The notes beneath the pieces were generated by a model. The model was not told the DNA's origin and made no database searches. It worked only from the letters and a program-made list of their open reading frames with translations. Shown piece after piece: positions 34,851 through 47,754 of a stretch of DNA of 64,000 nucleotides (position 1 is its first letter; every line of letters begins with the position of its first letter). The translations under genes and the position numbers were made by a program. The stretch is from Welwitschia mirabilis (lineage: Eukaryota > Gnetophyta > Gnetopsida > Welwitschiales): NCBI GenBank assembly GCA_051453625.1, contig JBOZIK010000001.1, forward strand, positions 152,327,875 to 152,391,874, written 5' to 3'.

Positions 34851-36230
34851 AATTTAACAAACCTTTCATCACTTAATAGTTTAATGAAGATGTTAGTGAG
34901 TTAATCATTAGTACTAATATATTGCATCATGATATTCTTGTTTTATATGTGCTCTCTAAAAAGTGAAATTTGATCTTAATGTATTTGATTCTTAAATATT
35001 ATATTAGGTTCTTTAAGATGTTGATAGAACTCTTATTGTTATAAAAAATAGGAATGCTTTCTAAGAAGAGTTTAAAACCTTTTAATATTTGCTTCATCTG
35101 AAGTAGTTATGCATAACAACTTCCATTAGTAATATATTTAACCTTAGCAATTTAAAGAGTAGGTAAGTTTTTCTTTTTGCTACTCTATGATATTAGACAT
35201 TGCCTAAGTAAGAAGTAGATTCCACTTATTCTTGTTTTATCATCTTTGCATTCTGCCCAATTTACATTACAAAACCCAACTAGATCAAGGTAAGAGTCCT
35301 TTAAATATCAAAGGCCATAATTAATAATATCTCTTAGATAATTAAAAATTATTTTAATTGCTATAAGTTAGGATTCTATAGGATCATATTAATAATAAGT
35401 ATAAATCCCTATAATTAAAATAATATTAGGTCTACTAGTAGTACGATACAATAAAATATTGATCATACCTCTATATAACTTTTGATCAACCTTCTTACCA
35501 TGCTCATCTTTATCTAATTATATGCTTTGATTCATTGGGATATCTTTTCCTTTGCAATCCTTTAAACCATATTTAACTAATAAATTTTTAATATATTTAG
35601 TTTGAAGAATAAATGTACCTTATTTGTGTTGCATAACTTGTAGCCCCAAGAAGTTGTTCATCTACCTTATGAGACTTAATTCAAACTCATCTTGCATTAT
35701 CTTAGCAAACTTCTTTCATAATCATTTATTGATAGCTTCAAAAATAATATCAGCTACATATAGTTGTATAATAGTAAAATACTTCCATCCCTTTAATAAA
35801 TAATGTAACATTAGATTTACCTCTTTTGAATCTATTTTCTATTATATAACTAGGTAATTTTTCATACCAAGCTTTAGGTGCTTACTTGAGACCATAAATC
35901 ATCTATTTTAATTTGTAAACATGGTCTAATTTATGAGAATTTGTAAATATTTTATGTTTTTTAACATATACTTCTTCTTGAAGTACGTAGTTTAGAAAAG
36001 GACTTTTAACATTCATGTAATATAGTTTGAATCTTTTAACATAAGTAAAGGCTAAAAGCATTTTTATTAACTTAATATGTGCTACTAGTGCAAGGGTTTC
36101 TTCAAAGTATATGCCTTTATATTGATTGTATCCTTTGGCTACTAATCTTGCTTTGTTTCTTATCACATTACTATTTTCATCTATTTTATTTCTAAAAATC
36201 CACTTTGTGCTAATAATATATCTACTAGAT
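34850..36230 (-). pseudogene. X reverse transcriptase and RNase H remnant
   Basis: RT N-terminal block at 35,903-36,166: NKARLVAKGYNQ, YYMNVKSPFLN and LQEEVYV, typical of plant copia RT. The catalytic box at 35,749-35,760 is YVAD, so the first Asp of YVDD is Ala (an A-to-C transversion). RNase H blocks follow: LDLVGFCNVNWAECKDDKT near 35,280, and near 35,000 IKYIRSNF, matching the KHIxIRxHFIRDHV end motif. Stops and frame shifts throughout. Confidence 0.85.
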
Positions 36231-37620
36231 GGTCTCAGACTAAGTTTCTAAACATTAAATCTCTTAAATTAATTAAGATACTTTTTCATTTCTAACATGT
36301 AATGTTTTTAACTTTCTCCTTCATTGAAGGTTTTAAGTACCTATGATGTATAATTTGAAAGACCATATAACTCCTTAGTATAGCTTTGAGTTTAAATACT
36401 ATCATAAGGACTACCTATTATATTGTTTAAAGAGTGAATTCTCTTTAGTTCCATCATATTTAAAGGATTTTCTTTATCTATTTATTTTCTTTATCCTCCT
36501 CACTGTCTAAATGAAATTGAAGATGACAAGATGATTGATTAATCTATGTAGGAATATAGTCATCTGATACACAAATAGAATTTAAGTTAATATCACTTAT
36601 TTTAAAATTTATGGTTTTCTCTAATACATGAGTTCTATTGCGAAATACTCAACAAGCTTTACTGACCATGAAATATCCTAAATAAATTCCATCGTCAACT
36701 TTGAAATCAAATGTTCTTAGCTTCTTCTTTTTATTTAAAATAAAATATTTTAACCCAAATACATGAAAATAACTTACAAATTGTTTCTTACCATACCATA
36801 TTTCATATGAAGTTTTAGAAGTGAAACATCTTACTAGAATGTGATTGGAAATGTAATGTGTAGTGTTAATGGATTTTATTCAAAAATGATAAGAAACCTA
36901 TTTATCATGCATCATTGTTCTTATTATTTCATTTAGAACTTTATTCTTTCTTTCAATCACTCCATTTTTTTGTATAGCACTTGGTGTATAGAATTTGTGC
37001 AAAATGACAAACTATTTACAAAAATCTTTAAACCTTGCATTTTTAAATCCAATACATTATTACTTCTTATCATCTTAGTCCTATATTCTTTTGATATTGT
37101 AACCTAATACATAGCTTAGAAAAAATACTAAATGAGTCATTATTATGTTCAAGAAAGGCTATCCATGTAAAATGAGAATAATCATCAATAACATTTAAAT
37201 AGTATTTTATGTTACCAAGACTTTCTATAGGAGATAGACCAACAATATCAAAATATAAAAGATCTAAATGATGTTTAGTTGTAATAGTATTTTTTTAATC
37301 AAATCATCCTTACTTACTTTCCTTTCTTGCATGATTCACAAACTTAATTATCAATGCTTTTCAAGTTAGGGAGTTCTCTTATCATTTCTTTTATGAATAA
37401 AAGTTTTGGTAATTTTTTATTTACATGTTTAAGCTTTTTATGTTGTACCTCTATTTCACCTATAGTACTTAATAAACACTTAGTCTCCTTGTTATAAATA
37501 TCTTGTAAAGTAGTAATATAGACATTTGATTTTTTAATACCAATGAATAAGAATTTAGTTGAGTTATGTTCACTAATAATAATTATCTTTGATAAATGTA
37601 AAAGAAAATTTTGCATTACA
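36231..37620 (-). pseudogene. X pre-integrase and integrase remnant
   Basis: The 90-codon open stretch 37,344-37,616 gives SNVYITTLQDIYNKETKCLL and HKKLKHVNKKLPKLLF. It corresponds to the copia pre-integrase domain, with the histidines of its HHCC zinc site partly lost (a WHRRLGH-type motif is degraded). The integrase core occupies about 36.3-37.3 kb in broken frames, with a YLVIDDYS-type motif not recoverable by eye. Order between protease and RT is as in Ty1/copia, which separates this element from gypsy. Confidence 0.75.
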
Positions 37621-37681
37621 TTTGTATCACATAATTTATTATCACTTAAAAGATTATATTATAACCCTTATACAACAAAAC

Positions 37682-37701
37682 AAAAAAAAAAAAAAAAAAA
37701 A
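37682..37701. repeat. A20 homopolymer inside X pol
   Basis: Twenty uninterrupted A between the protease and pre-integrase regions (T on the coding strand). Probably slippage expansion of an existing run; length may be unreliable in the assembly. Confidence 0.9.
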
Positions 37702-37739
37702 TCTTGTACCCTAGGTAGGTTACCTCTTCAATGGCTTCA

Positions 37740-37900
37740 ATACCTCTGATAGGTACTTTTGTGTTGTCTCTAATGGTGATCAATCCTTTATCTTACACTA
37801 TTAAAAGTGTAAAGCTAGATTTGTCTCTAGTCATATTCCTTGAGCATCCACTATCAATGTACTAGGCATGTTTCTTTACTTATTGTAGTGTAATTTGAGC
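37740..37900 (-). pseudogene. X aspartic protease remnant
   Basis: Minus strand YIDSGCSRNMTRDKSSF, the copia protease motif (family YxDSGCSRHMTG). The catalytic DSG triad is intact (37,847-37,855). The segment further on (GLITIRDN, IRGIEAIEEVTYLG) also fits. It is cut off from pre-integrase by frameshifts and the A20 run. Confidence 0.8.
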
Positions 37901-37999
37901 TAATAGAATTGGTCTTAATTTTGGAACCCATATTTTCTTTGGTTTGGCATGTAAAAAACATTGTACTATACTTCTTGGTCTTTTAGCATTATTAGTATA

Positions 38000-39580
38000 A
38001 TATCTTCTTTTATTAGATAATTAAATTGATAATTTCCCTTATCCATAATAATAGATAATATTATCTATATATACTAAATGTTAATACCTTAGCTTATAAT
38101 TCCATTTGCTGAATAATGAGGCTAAAATTCTAGTAGAGGTTTCATTATAATCCAAACCACTTTTTTCATGTGGGATTTTACATTATTCAAGCATAATGTT
38201 TAATGTATCCTTTTCTTGGATAAACTTTTCAATAATTCTTTTTTGGTCAAAAAGTTCCTATCTAACCTACTTTAACTCACTTATTAGTTTACTAATATTA
38301 TTGCAAGAATAGTTTTCTTGTTCATAACCTAATTTATAAGAATGAAGTATTTTTTTCATTTTATCACATACCTTTTGCAACTTAATGAATTCTTTAGAAA
38401 TTAAACCATACTTTTCTTATATATTCATATCTAGTTCACCTTTACTATTTGATTCATATTCTTCCTTTCTTTCATTAATTTCCTTTTGGATATGTAAAAT
38501 GGCTATTAGGATGAATAAGCCTTTTCATCATTAGATGTTTCTACCTTAGTTACATCTTTATCATCATTCCATTCTTTAAAGAAAAAAATCCTTTTCTTAT
38601 GCTTTTTCTTTTATGCTTTTTCCTGCATTCTATTAAAACTAGAACATTCTAAGGCTATGTGTCCTGATCCTTCACAAACCCAACATTCTAACTCAAAAAT
38701 ATTAGATTTAGGAAAAAAATGCAGAACTACTAGAAGTCTTACCTTTATACTTATCTCTAACTTAAAATCTGGATGATTTTCTATAGCCCTTCTTTTTGTT
38801 ATTCTTATGTAAAAGAAGTTTTTGAACTCATCTTGTAATAAGAGCAAGTTCTTCATCTGTATCATCTTTAAAGTTATCTCCTTTTGATCCTTCCTTTGTT
38901 TTTATTTTTAAACCATGTCTTTTACTTTTACTAGCTTTAAAAGTAATGGAATTCTCTTTTAAGGCACTATCTTGAATGAGAGTCATCTTGTAAGCTATTA
39001 ACGTACTTTGTAATTCTTTAATCTTTGTTGAGTTAAAGTCTCTTGATTCTTTCATAGAGTTAAGGATCTAATAAATTTTTAGATTCCTTAGCCTCAAAAA
39101 GATTTATATCAATTTCATGTATAGCATTCACAATTTTAGAGACTCTTGTGAAGTATTTATAAACTCTCTTACCATTTTTTATCTTGAGATTTTTAAACTA
39201 ATTTGTCTAGATAAGAATTTTTAATTACTTAATGATAGAGATTCCTTTATATGTTCTCATGAGAAATTTTCATATCTCTCCTATAGTTTTACATCTATCT
39301 ATTCTGTTGAATTCCTCCATTATAAGATCTTAATAAAGATCATTCTTTACTTTTGAATATTTTATGAAGGCTACTTTTATTTATCTTTCTAGTCCCTTCT
39401 AGGCTTGATTTATGTGATGATATTTCAAGAAGCATCTATTGTAGTTTTTTTAGATGTTAAGTTCTTTATCAGACCTAAAACTTAAAAGACTATAAGTAAA
39501 CTCACATCTTCATCTTATAAGATGCATAGTTAGTCCCATTAAAGAGTAGAGGTGTGACAAATAACATGTGTTTCATAGTT
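38000..39580 (-). pseudogene. X gag remnant with intact zinc knuckle and coiled-coil tail
   Basis: N-terminus near 39,550: PLLFNGTNYASYKMKM. The open stretch 38,828-39,055 gives LIAYKMTLIQ, then a Lys-rich part and DDTDEELALITR. A frame change leads to the open stretch 38,611-38,865 with CWVCEGSGHIALEC (complete C-x2-C-x4-H-x4-C). Past the knuckle, 38,180-38,430 encodes a helical, charged segment (KLQKVCDKMKKIL, LFDQKRIIEKFIQEKDTL) that looks like a coiled coil, a feature of long Sirevirus Gag proteins. Collinear with B gag. Despite stops, this is among the best preserved protein regions of X. Confidence 0.85.
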
Positions 39581-39614
39581 CACTAAAGGATGTTACTCCT
39601 TTTCATGAGTACTT

Positions 39615-39626
39615 TCTACGATACCA
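39615..39626 (-). other. X primer binding site
   Basis: Minus strand TGGTATCGTAGA, one base inside the LTR end. It resembles the initiator-Met tRNA site TGGTATCAGAGC. Confidence 0.75.
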
Positions 39627-39627
39627 T

Positions 39628-41135
39628 TGAGGATCATTAAACTCACAAGGAGGGGTGAATGAGATCTAATAAAAATAAATTTAATCAAAAATAAATTAAA
39701 ACTATATAATTAATACCTTATTATATTAATATTATCCCCTAACCTAGGTATGTTAATATATAGAGGGTAGCATTATCTCATATCTCTGGATATTCTTAAC
39801 TTATAAAATTAATGGTTTTGGGAGCATCACCAACCTTACATACAATATGAGATGCTCCTCTTAAGGTAGAAATCTATTTCCATAAAAGATATTCAACAAC
39901 ACAATAATAAAAATATTCTTACAAGCACTAATTTAATTTGAGATGTTCCTCTCAAGGTAGCACTACATTCCCCTTAGGGATATCCAATAAATCAAAACTA
40001 AATTATGCTCATAAGCACTTACATAAGCACATCCATATAAGAATTACCTTACAATATGAAACCCTAGCAAGGGATTCTAAGATTTGATATAAGAAATGGA
40101 CTATAGTAATAGTATTTAAAAATATGATAGTCCTACAATTTTATTCCAATAAATAGTAAGAACAAATCAAACAAAAAGCCTAAAATGATGTGCCTTTGAT
40201 AAAGAGCTTGAGTTCTTTCTTATTGTCATCATCCAAAAGTGTCAAAGATTAGATTGATGTAACATTATAGGATTTATATGATTGAATGATAATAGTCACT
40301 TGATAGTACCTTATAAAAGATAGCTTGAAGGATTTATAAATAGAGCCAATAATACATGCATTCATGAATACATAAGATGTATTTGTCAAGTTATTCATTT
40401 GTACCTTTTTGATGTGCTTCTAGCTATTGACCTAGAGAAATGGCTATTTAAAGTATGAAACCTCATTATAACAAATAGAAATAGTTAATCATTACACACA
40501 AAATAATTATTTTATTCTTTTGTAAACTTTTAGGATAGACATATTTATAATGATAAACATCTCTTATTAAGTAGACATCTTTAACATAGAAGATGTTTTT
40601 TATTAATCTACTTAGATTTTGATGAAACTCAAACTATAGTTCCTTTAATTCTTAGAAATCATGAATCTAAGATGTAAAGCTAATTTCTTTTCTGTTGTGT
40701 AGGTAATTCATCAAAATACATATTGTCTCTATTACTTCTTTTCATGTAGTATAGATGTTTTCAACTATGTATAATGTCTTTTAGTTATCTTAGGACATTG
40801 CTTTAGTATACATGTCTTTATCAAGATAGATTTCTTTCTCTATGATTAAAATCTAGTTTAGTATAGACATCTTTGATATAGTAGACATCTTTTCTATGGA
40901 CATTTTTAGAAACACAGAAATCTTTCCCATAGATGTCTTTAATCATGCAGATGTCTTTAGTTATCTGTGATTTAACATTTGTAAAATTTAAGTTAAACTT
41001 TTTATGAGATATAAGATTTCAAGTATGACTTGAATTGATGCTTTTCATAATATTGTTTTCTCTAATTTAACCTATCTATGCTATAACATAATATATTTCA
41101 CAAGTGAAATCATTAAAACTAGATTTTTACTAATA
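39628..41135 (-). repeat. X 5' LTR
   Basis: Partner of 9,588-11,045. Its outer end is TTTTTACTAATA where the other copy keeps TTTTTACCAACA, two C-to-T changes. It carries the same octamer cluster (for example AGACATCT at 40,577 and 40,865, AGATGTCT at 40,938). Confidence 0.85.
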
Positions 41136-41140
41136 ATACC
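41136..41140. repeat. Right target-site duplication of X
   Basis: ATACC against ATACT at 9,583-9,587. Confidence 0.65.
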
Positions 41141-42890
41141 ATAATTATATCCCTACTCCTAATGCAAGAATGGAGCTGAATTTCTTATGAAAGAAGAAAC
41201 TACATGGAGGGAAAAATATTTATGATTCTTAAAAATATTAATGAAGTTCTAATCTTTAAGATTCTATGTCCAAGCCTTTAAGATACAATCTCTAACTTCA
41301 TATTTAAGAGAATGAAAGATTAAGAAGAAGTTCTCATGGTGTAAACTTACTTGAAAATTACTAGCTTAAGAAGAAAGAAGAGGATTTTATTTATTAATTC
41401 TATTTATAAATAACTAGTATACTAAAGGTCTTTGATATAATTGAATAAATACCACTCATATTATTTTACCGATAAGGTAAATAAATCTAGTTTAGTTGAT
41501 AAGATTGATCAATAACAAGTTTAATGGACTTTGTGTAAAAGTGATATGGATATATGAATTGACAATGGCAAGATTTATTAATGACAAGTTGGATGGACTT
41601 TGTGAAAAAGTGATATGGACATATGAATGACAAAAAAAGGTTAGTCAATGAGAAGTTTAATGAACTTTACACAAAAGTGATATGTAAATATTAATAATAG
41701 TGATAATATTAATCAATGATAAGTTTGATGAGCTTGTGTAAAGGAGACATTGACATATGAATGACTAATGATGATATTGATCAATGAGAAGTTGTAAGTG
41801 CTTATGCCAGAAGTAAAAGTGATGTGTAAATGACAAAAGAAATCTTATTTATAACTCATGCACCTAATTAGGATGAGTAGTTTTCTTTTTTTAATTAGTA
41901 GGATTAATGACATAGAGCATTTCCTTATACTAGTTCCTTCTTAATCCTTCATAGGCTCATAATAAATTCAAACATATGTAAAATGTATTAGAATAAAAAT
42001 TACACCAATTTTAAAATTACTATGTGATGAAACCAAAAAAACATATTTTACACATAAATTACTTCCACAAATATCAATAAGGATTAAAGTCATGGTAGAA
42101 TAAATTCTACTCATTTATTCTTTTTTCTTTATAGATAACAGTGCATGTTCTTATTCATATGTTTACACTATTTATGATCCATTATATCAACAACACAAAT
42201 CACAAGAAATAAATGCCAGAATTAAATGTAAGAAAAATATTGTAATGAAATGTAAGAAAATCTCATAATTGAATATAGTACTCTTTTATTTTTTTATTTC
42301 AAAACTATACTCTTACTTTCTAATTATTATTCTTCTACTTTTACTGAGTAATTTTAGTTTCTTTTTAAATTTGGATAAAACACATGTATAAATGATTAAA
42401 ATAAAGATATCACTGCCATTTTTGTCAACATTTAATCATTATTTTACACCTTTATATGAATCTTTTGATTTAACTATTTAACTATATAGATGAATTCTCT
42501 AATCATAAATAGGCTTATTTATTATGAAAATTCTTATGATTATCATTGTTATTTAAAATAATAAAATTATCCAAAACTAAATTAATTAATAAGTAATCTT
42601 ATGAGTTCTTATAATTTAAAATATATCTTTGCCATAAGAAATATAATACATTATTAATTGTACAACTACTTATTAATTCTCATATGCCTTAAATTAAAAA
42701 AAATGATTTTCATTAAAATTTAATATCCAAATGTTGTATGTAATTTAGAGACTCTTGTAATCACATCATTATGTTTGCTAATTAAATATTACAACATTTA
42801 TGATAAAACATACTTTCCCACATAAAAAATATTTACATTTGAAAATCAAAATATATAATGATTTAAGAGTCTAAGATAACATATTATGGG
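41141..42890 (-). repeat. D 3' LTR, inner part (end not defined)
   Basis: Continuation of D's 3' LTR beyond X, up to somewhere short of the chromodomain at 42.9 kb. No reading frame recognised. It contains the 68-bp minisatellite and a possible TATA region (TATTTATAAATA near 41,400). I did not find an unambiguous polypurine tract, so the inner LTR boundary is open. Confidence 0.45.
41511..41840. repeat. 68-bp minisatellite, about 5 units
   Basis: Units start with AATGASAAG-type words at 41,511, 41,580, 41,647, 41,715 and 41,783 (spacing 69, 67, 68, 68). Each continues with a GTTTGATGGACTTTGTGTAA-like stretch and GTGATATGGACATATGAATGA-like bases. Not found elsewhere in the window. Confidence 0.85.
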
Positions 42891-42909
42891 ATTTAAAATT
42901 TTTTGTTAT

Positions 42910-44200
42910 TGATTTTTTATTAAGTCTTCAAGATTCCAAGTAGCTTCATTAGGATAATGATTACCCTATTTTATCTTTACTCAATAGGTTTCCCTATTCT
43001 ACAAAGTGATAGTTCACTATCTGATACTACTTTGGCTTTTCTATAGTTGAACAATCAAGTTTTACCTAAATATGAAACCTATTTAATATATGAAAAGGAT
43101 CTATAATATAATTTCTTAAAATATTCACATGAAAAAAATTATGCATATGCAACATTTGGGGAGCTAAATCAAGTTTGTATGCAATAGGTCCAATACATTG
43201 TAATATCTAAAATGATCCAATAAATATAGGTGCTAACTTTGATCTTTTAACTTCTGACATAATTGATTTCATTAGTAATATCTTAAGGAACATATGATCA
43301 CCTATTTGGAATTTAAGGTCTCTTATTTAATAAACTATAGAACTTGTTCTTATTTGGTACTTCATTTAATATATTCTTAATGATTTTCATCTTATTTTCC
43401 ATTTTTTTATAACATTTCTAGTCCTATCATCAATATTTTCTTAGGTTTTATCCATGTAGTGGATGCTCTGCATTTCCTACCATATAAATCTTTAAATGGA
43501 TTTATTTAAATATAATTTTGACAATTATTATTATATGCAAATTCCACTAGTGATATGTATTCTTTCCAACTCTTGACTTATTAAGAACACATGCTCTAAT
43601 AAGATCCTCTAGGACTTAATTAATTCTTTTTTCTTAACCATCTATTTGAGGATAAAATACAATGGTTATGTTTAGCTTTATTTCTAAACTTAAGTGTAGT
43701 TCTTCCCATAAATTTAGAGGTAAGTTTTCAGTCTCTGTTAAAAATAATTACTAAGAATACTCCATGGAAATAAATAACATTCCAGATGTATACTTTATCT
43801 ATATTCTTATCACTATAAGTAGACTTTACTAAAATAAAGTGTGCTAAATTAGTTACTCTATCAAGTGTAACCATGATAGAGTCATTAACTCTTAGGGTTC
43901 TTAGAAGTTCTAATATAAACTCCATGTAAATCATATTCCATTTATATTCTAGAAAATTATGAGGATAAAGTAGTCTTGCTACATTCCTATATTCTACCTT
44001 GAGTTGTTGGTAATTTTGATACTTTGATATAAATTTTCCTATATCTTTTTTCATCTATGGCTACCAAAATTTTTTATTCATGTTTTGATACATATTTGTT
44101 CCTCTAGGATGATCTGATATTTGAAGATTATGAAATTTAAACATTAGCTTATGTCTAATTTCATCTACATTAGAAACAAAGAATCTTTCCTCACCTTTTG
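42910..44200 (-). pseudogene. D integrase with C-terminal chromodomain, remnant
   Basis: The open stretch 43,728-44,054 begins MKKDIGKFISKYQNYQQLK, the end of the integrase zinc domain in Del/Tekay elements, and continues into the catalytic core. There IYMEFI stands where the family has xMDF (Asp to Glu) and IIFNRD where it has VSDRD (Asp to Asn), so two catalytic aspartates are gone. Near 43,115-43,190 NFFHVNILRNYIIDP matches the family's HNVFHVSMLRKY block. 42,910-42,985 gives GNHYPNEATWNLEDLIKN, the second half of a chromodomain, which would target integration to heterochromatin. Confidence 0.85.
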
Positions 44201-45600
44201 AATTAATACTAAACTCTTCTTAATCTATTGATTTTTCTAATTGATTCTTTAATTTTTATAATTTTTATCTTTATTTTAGCAAATATCTAGCTTTGAATTT
44301 TCATAATTAATTTAAGGTAGCCACATCTACTAAGAACATTCACAGCTATATTTTCTTTTCCCTTATGGTACAAACTTTCAAGATTAAAATCATATATGTG
44401 ATTTCATCTATATTTTTTTCCTAAGATTCAAGGTTGATTAAGTGAAAATGTATTTTAAACTCTTATGATTAGTTCAAATTTGAAACTTAACACTATAGAG
44501 ATAATGCTTCTATATCTTTAAGGAAAATATTACTACAACTTATTCAAGATCATAAATAGGATAGTTTATCTCATTTGTCTTAAATTGCCTTAATGTGTAG
44601 TCTATTACCCTTTTATCGTATTCAAGAATAGATCCACAACGTTCTCTGATACATCAGTATAAACTAAAAAGATCTTTGAGTCGTCTAGAATTAATTAAAC
44701 TAGAGTACTACTTAAACATTTTTTAACATAATCAAAGGATTATTAACATGTTTTTATTCACTAAAATTCTTTATTTTTCAATAAAAACCTTGTTAGAGGA
44801 TAAGTTATCTTAGCGAAGTTAAAGATAAATTGATGATAGTACCCAGTAAGATCAAGAACTCTTCTAACTTTAATAATAGTTATAGGTACTAGCCAATTCA
44901 TAATTGTTTTAACTTTATCTAGATCAACTAAAATACCTTCCTTAGATACTACGTAACTCAAAAACTAAATGGATTCCTTTCAAAAAGAACATTTTTTCAT
45001 GTTATGATATAGTCAATGACTTTTATAGTATTTAAAACTATTCTCAAGTATTTCTTATGTTTTTCATATAACTTAGAATAAATGAAAATGTTATTAATAA
45101 ACATAATTATAAAAAAATCAAGATATTGTTAGGATATTTAATTCATAAGGCTCGTAAATAATATAGGGACATTAATTAAATTAAAAGACATGATAGGGAA
45201 CTCATAATATCCATAGTGAGTTTTGAAAGCTATTTTATGAATATCTTCTTAGTAATGCAAACTTGATGATATCCAAACCTTAAATTAATTTTGTAAAATA
45301 CCTTAGCTTGCTTAAGTTTCTCAAAGAGGTTATTTATTCTTTGTAATGGATACTTGTTATTAATTGTAACTTTACTTAACTTTCTATAATCAATGCATAA
45401 CCTAACTATTACATCTTTTTTCTTTACAAAAAATATTTATGCACTGCATGGTGGTATATTAAGATGAATAAAAATTCTTTTATAGAAGTTATTTAATATA
45501 AATTTTTATTTCTTTTATTTCTATTAAATACATTCTATACGATGCCTTAAAAAATATGTTGAGTTCCTAAAATCAAATCAATAGCAAACTCAAATTATCA
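44200..45600 (-). pseudogene. D reverse transcriptase and RNase H remnant
   Basis: The open stretch 44,761-44,961 reads VVSKEGILVDLDKVKTI and GYYHQFIFNFAKITYPLTR, the RT-to-RNase H connection of gypsy pol. The catalytic box at 45,090-45,101 is FINN in place of FIDD, with both aspartates changed to Asn by G-to-A, so the enzyme is dead. RNase H fragments lie at 44.2-44.75 kb. Further RT fingers/palm blocks lie at 45.1-45.55 kb in several frames. Confidence 0.85.
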
Positions 45601-45859
45601 AATAGATGGCATTCCTAGTAATTCTTTTGTAAATACATCAATACTAGCTTTGATTATTAGTATATTTCCCATTAAATTTTATCCTTCCTTTATGTTAGTT
45701 AATTTTAAATAAAGCATATAAACTAATAATCCCTTCTTAATTTCCCTCTTTATATGCTTGTCTTGAATTAAGTTATTCATAATTGATTTGAATTGACATT
45801 AAAGGATTATTCTTTATTCATGATTTATCATCTCTACTTGATACTTCTCATAATTTATA

Positions 45860-46160
45860 ACTACTGATTCAATATTAACTAATTCATGCCTAAAATAATA
45901 TCATACTTTTCTAGATTGATAACAATTAGTTAAATCTAAAAGTATCCCCCACTTACAAATAAATTACAATTTTAGACCTGATGATTAACCTTAGTTATAG
46001 ATCCATTTACAAGCTCTATGCATCCCTCAACTAGAGTACAACATAATTTTTTTTAAAGAATAACTCTAAGGGATATAATGTAATGAATTATTCCACAATC
46101 AAATAAAATAATTGTGTTTGTATTATTCAATAAGTATTTGCCATTTATGACTGAGTTCTA
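45860..46160 (-). pseudogene. D aspartic protease remnant
   Basis: Minus strand LFDCGIIHYIISLRV near 46,100 corresponds to the gypsy LFDSGATHSFVS motif; the catalytic Asp is kept and Ser is Cys. Near 45,890 YDIILGMN matches the family's YDVILGMDWL end motif, minus its second Asp. Confidence 0.75.
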
Positions 46161-46249
46161 AAATTATACTCTCTAATTATCTATTACTACTCAAAGTTAT
46201 CCAATTGTTTGCTAAATAATGTGTGATTCCTAAGGATATTGTGATTGTT

Positions 46250-47330
46250 GTCTAAGTTGGCTCTTAATAAGTAATGGACATTCTTTAACCTTGTAGTGTC
46301 CTTTACAATTCAAGCTTTAAAATCCATTATTGAATTGATCTTAATAATAATTTTAACTAGGATTCTGCTTAAAATTAGATCTTTGTAGTTGATTGCTCAG
46401 ATGACTTTAATCGGAAGTACTCCAATTCCTCTTAAATGATGTATGCTTATTTTGATTGAAATTCTTGTTTTTGATATTATTAATAAAAACCTTACTCCTA
46501 TTAAAATTCTAATTCTTATTACAATGGATACATGTTATTAATTTTCATCAAAGTTAAAACCCTTGGAAGGAATTCATTTCTAGTTTTTTTATTGTTTTTA
46601 CCAATTTTGTTATATTATTTTTACTTTTCTACAACCTCAACTAAAGTTTCATGTTGAAATCTAAATACTTTAGTAGTAATAGATGAAAGAAGACTAAAGA
46701 GACTTACTATGGCTTCTTTACAAATATTCCTATGTAATACGTATCTGAATAATTCCACAAATTTACATTTATGAGAAGCTATAGTCATATTATGAGCTTG
46801 TCTGGGATTATAGAATTTGGTAAACTTTTAGTAAATGTATAACTTAATGATACAATTTTATTTAAATATGTTCTTAAATTATTTCCATGAAATTTCCACC
46901 TTATCTAGCTTTGCCATCTCTATTTTCCAACGTAAGTTGGCTTCTCTTTGTAATATGTAAATAGCTAAAGAAACCTTTTCATATTCATCACATACCTTTT
47001 GAACATTACTTAGCCATGATTCTTCTTTTGATAGACCTAAACCTCTTATAAACTTTGGTGGGTTTAACTTAATGAATGTTTAAATTAACTTCTTCATACA
47101 TACATCCTTATTAGGTTGATTAGTACCATTGTTAATTTGTGAGTTTTGACCTTGATTTATTATTTGTGATAAAAACTACATGAATTCACTCATCAATGCT
47201 TCTGGATTAAGAGTGATGGGAGGTTAATTTCCATCATTACATTACTGATTAGTCCTTGAATTATCTTTGTATTACTTAGGTGGTGTAATTAAATTGGCAT
47301 TAAGACTTGGTTGGTGATGGTGAACCATCT
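46250..47330 (-). pseudogene. D gag remnant
   Basis: Collinear with Del/Tekay Gag. LNPPKFIRGLGLSKEESWLS near 47,050 is the start of the capsid domain. Next come VSLAIYILQREANLRWKIEM near 46,930, NMTIASHKCKFVELFRYVLH near 46,760, then a helical block. The knuckle near 46,275-46,310 is NCKGHYKVKEC, which has lost the first Cys of CCHC. A handful of stops and frame changes; most blocks are still easy to read. Confidence 0.8.
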
Positions 47331-47754
47331 ATAGGGAGTGGAAAATATTATTAGATTTGGTTGATATAATGATAAATATTATATTAAAAGTTTAATTTTA
47401 AATGTTCTTAATAAAGATTATGTTATATCCATTAGATAATAAATGATCAAATTAATTCCTCTTCCTTACTCATAATGGGATTTATTCTTTTAGATTCATA
47501 TGTTACTAATAGAGGTTATAATTAGTAATCTTGTGGGTAATTATATAATTAGTTATGTAGTTAATTAATTATGTAGTTAATATAAACTATTTAAAGGTTT
47601 AATTTATTAGTTATGTTTTTCTTACAATGATCAAGCTCTATAAGCTATCATATGAGATTATGAATTTCATAACTAAATATCATTATCTCTATCTATAAGG
47701 TAATAAAGTTCTTAAAGACATGATTATGCACTAATTATCTACTTAAGAGTGCTT
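47331..47754 (-). other. D leader next to gag
   Basis: Short AT-rich stretch between gag and the minisatellite, with repeated TTAGTTATGTAGTTAATTAATTATGT-like words near 47,545-47,580. No coding signal. Confidence 0.4.

Larger units (their letters stand above)
9588..41135 (-). mobile_element. X: Ty1/copia element with envelope-like region (Sirevirus-like), split by B
   Basis: Minus-strand order: 5' LTR (41,135-39,628), tRNA-iMet-type primer site (39,626), gag with zinc knuckle and coiled-coil tail, protease (DSG), pre-integrase and integrase, RT, RNase H, envelope-like region (34.8-34.44 kb, resuming at 13.24 kb after B), polypurine tract (11,059) and 3' LTR (11,045-9,588). The LTRs are about 1.46 and 1.51 kb and roughly four-fifths identical by eye, so this is an old insertion. 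Long LTRs, a long gag, an extra frame after pol and a GGGGGAGAT polypurine tract suggest the Sirevirus lineage; this is an inference. Confidence 0.8.
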
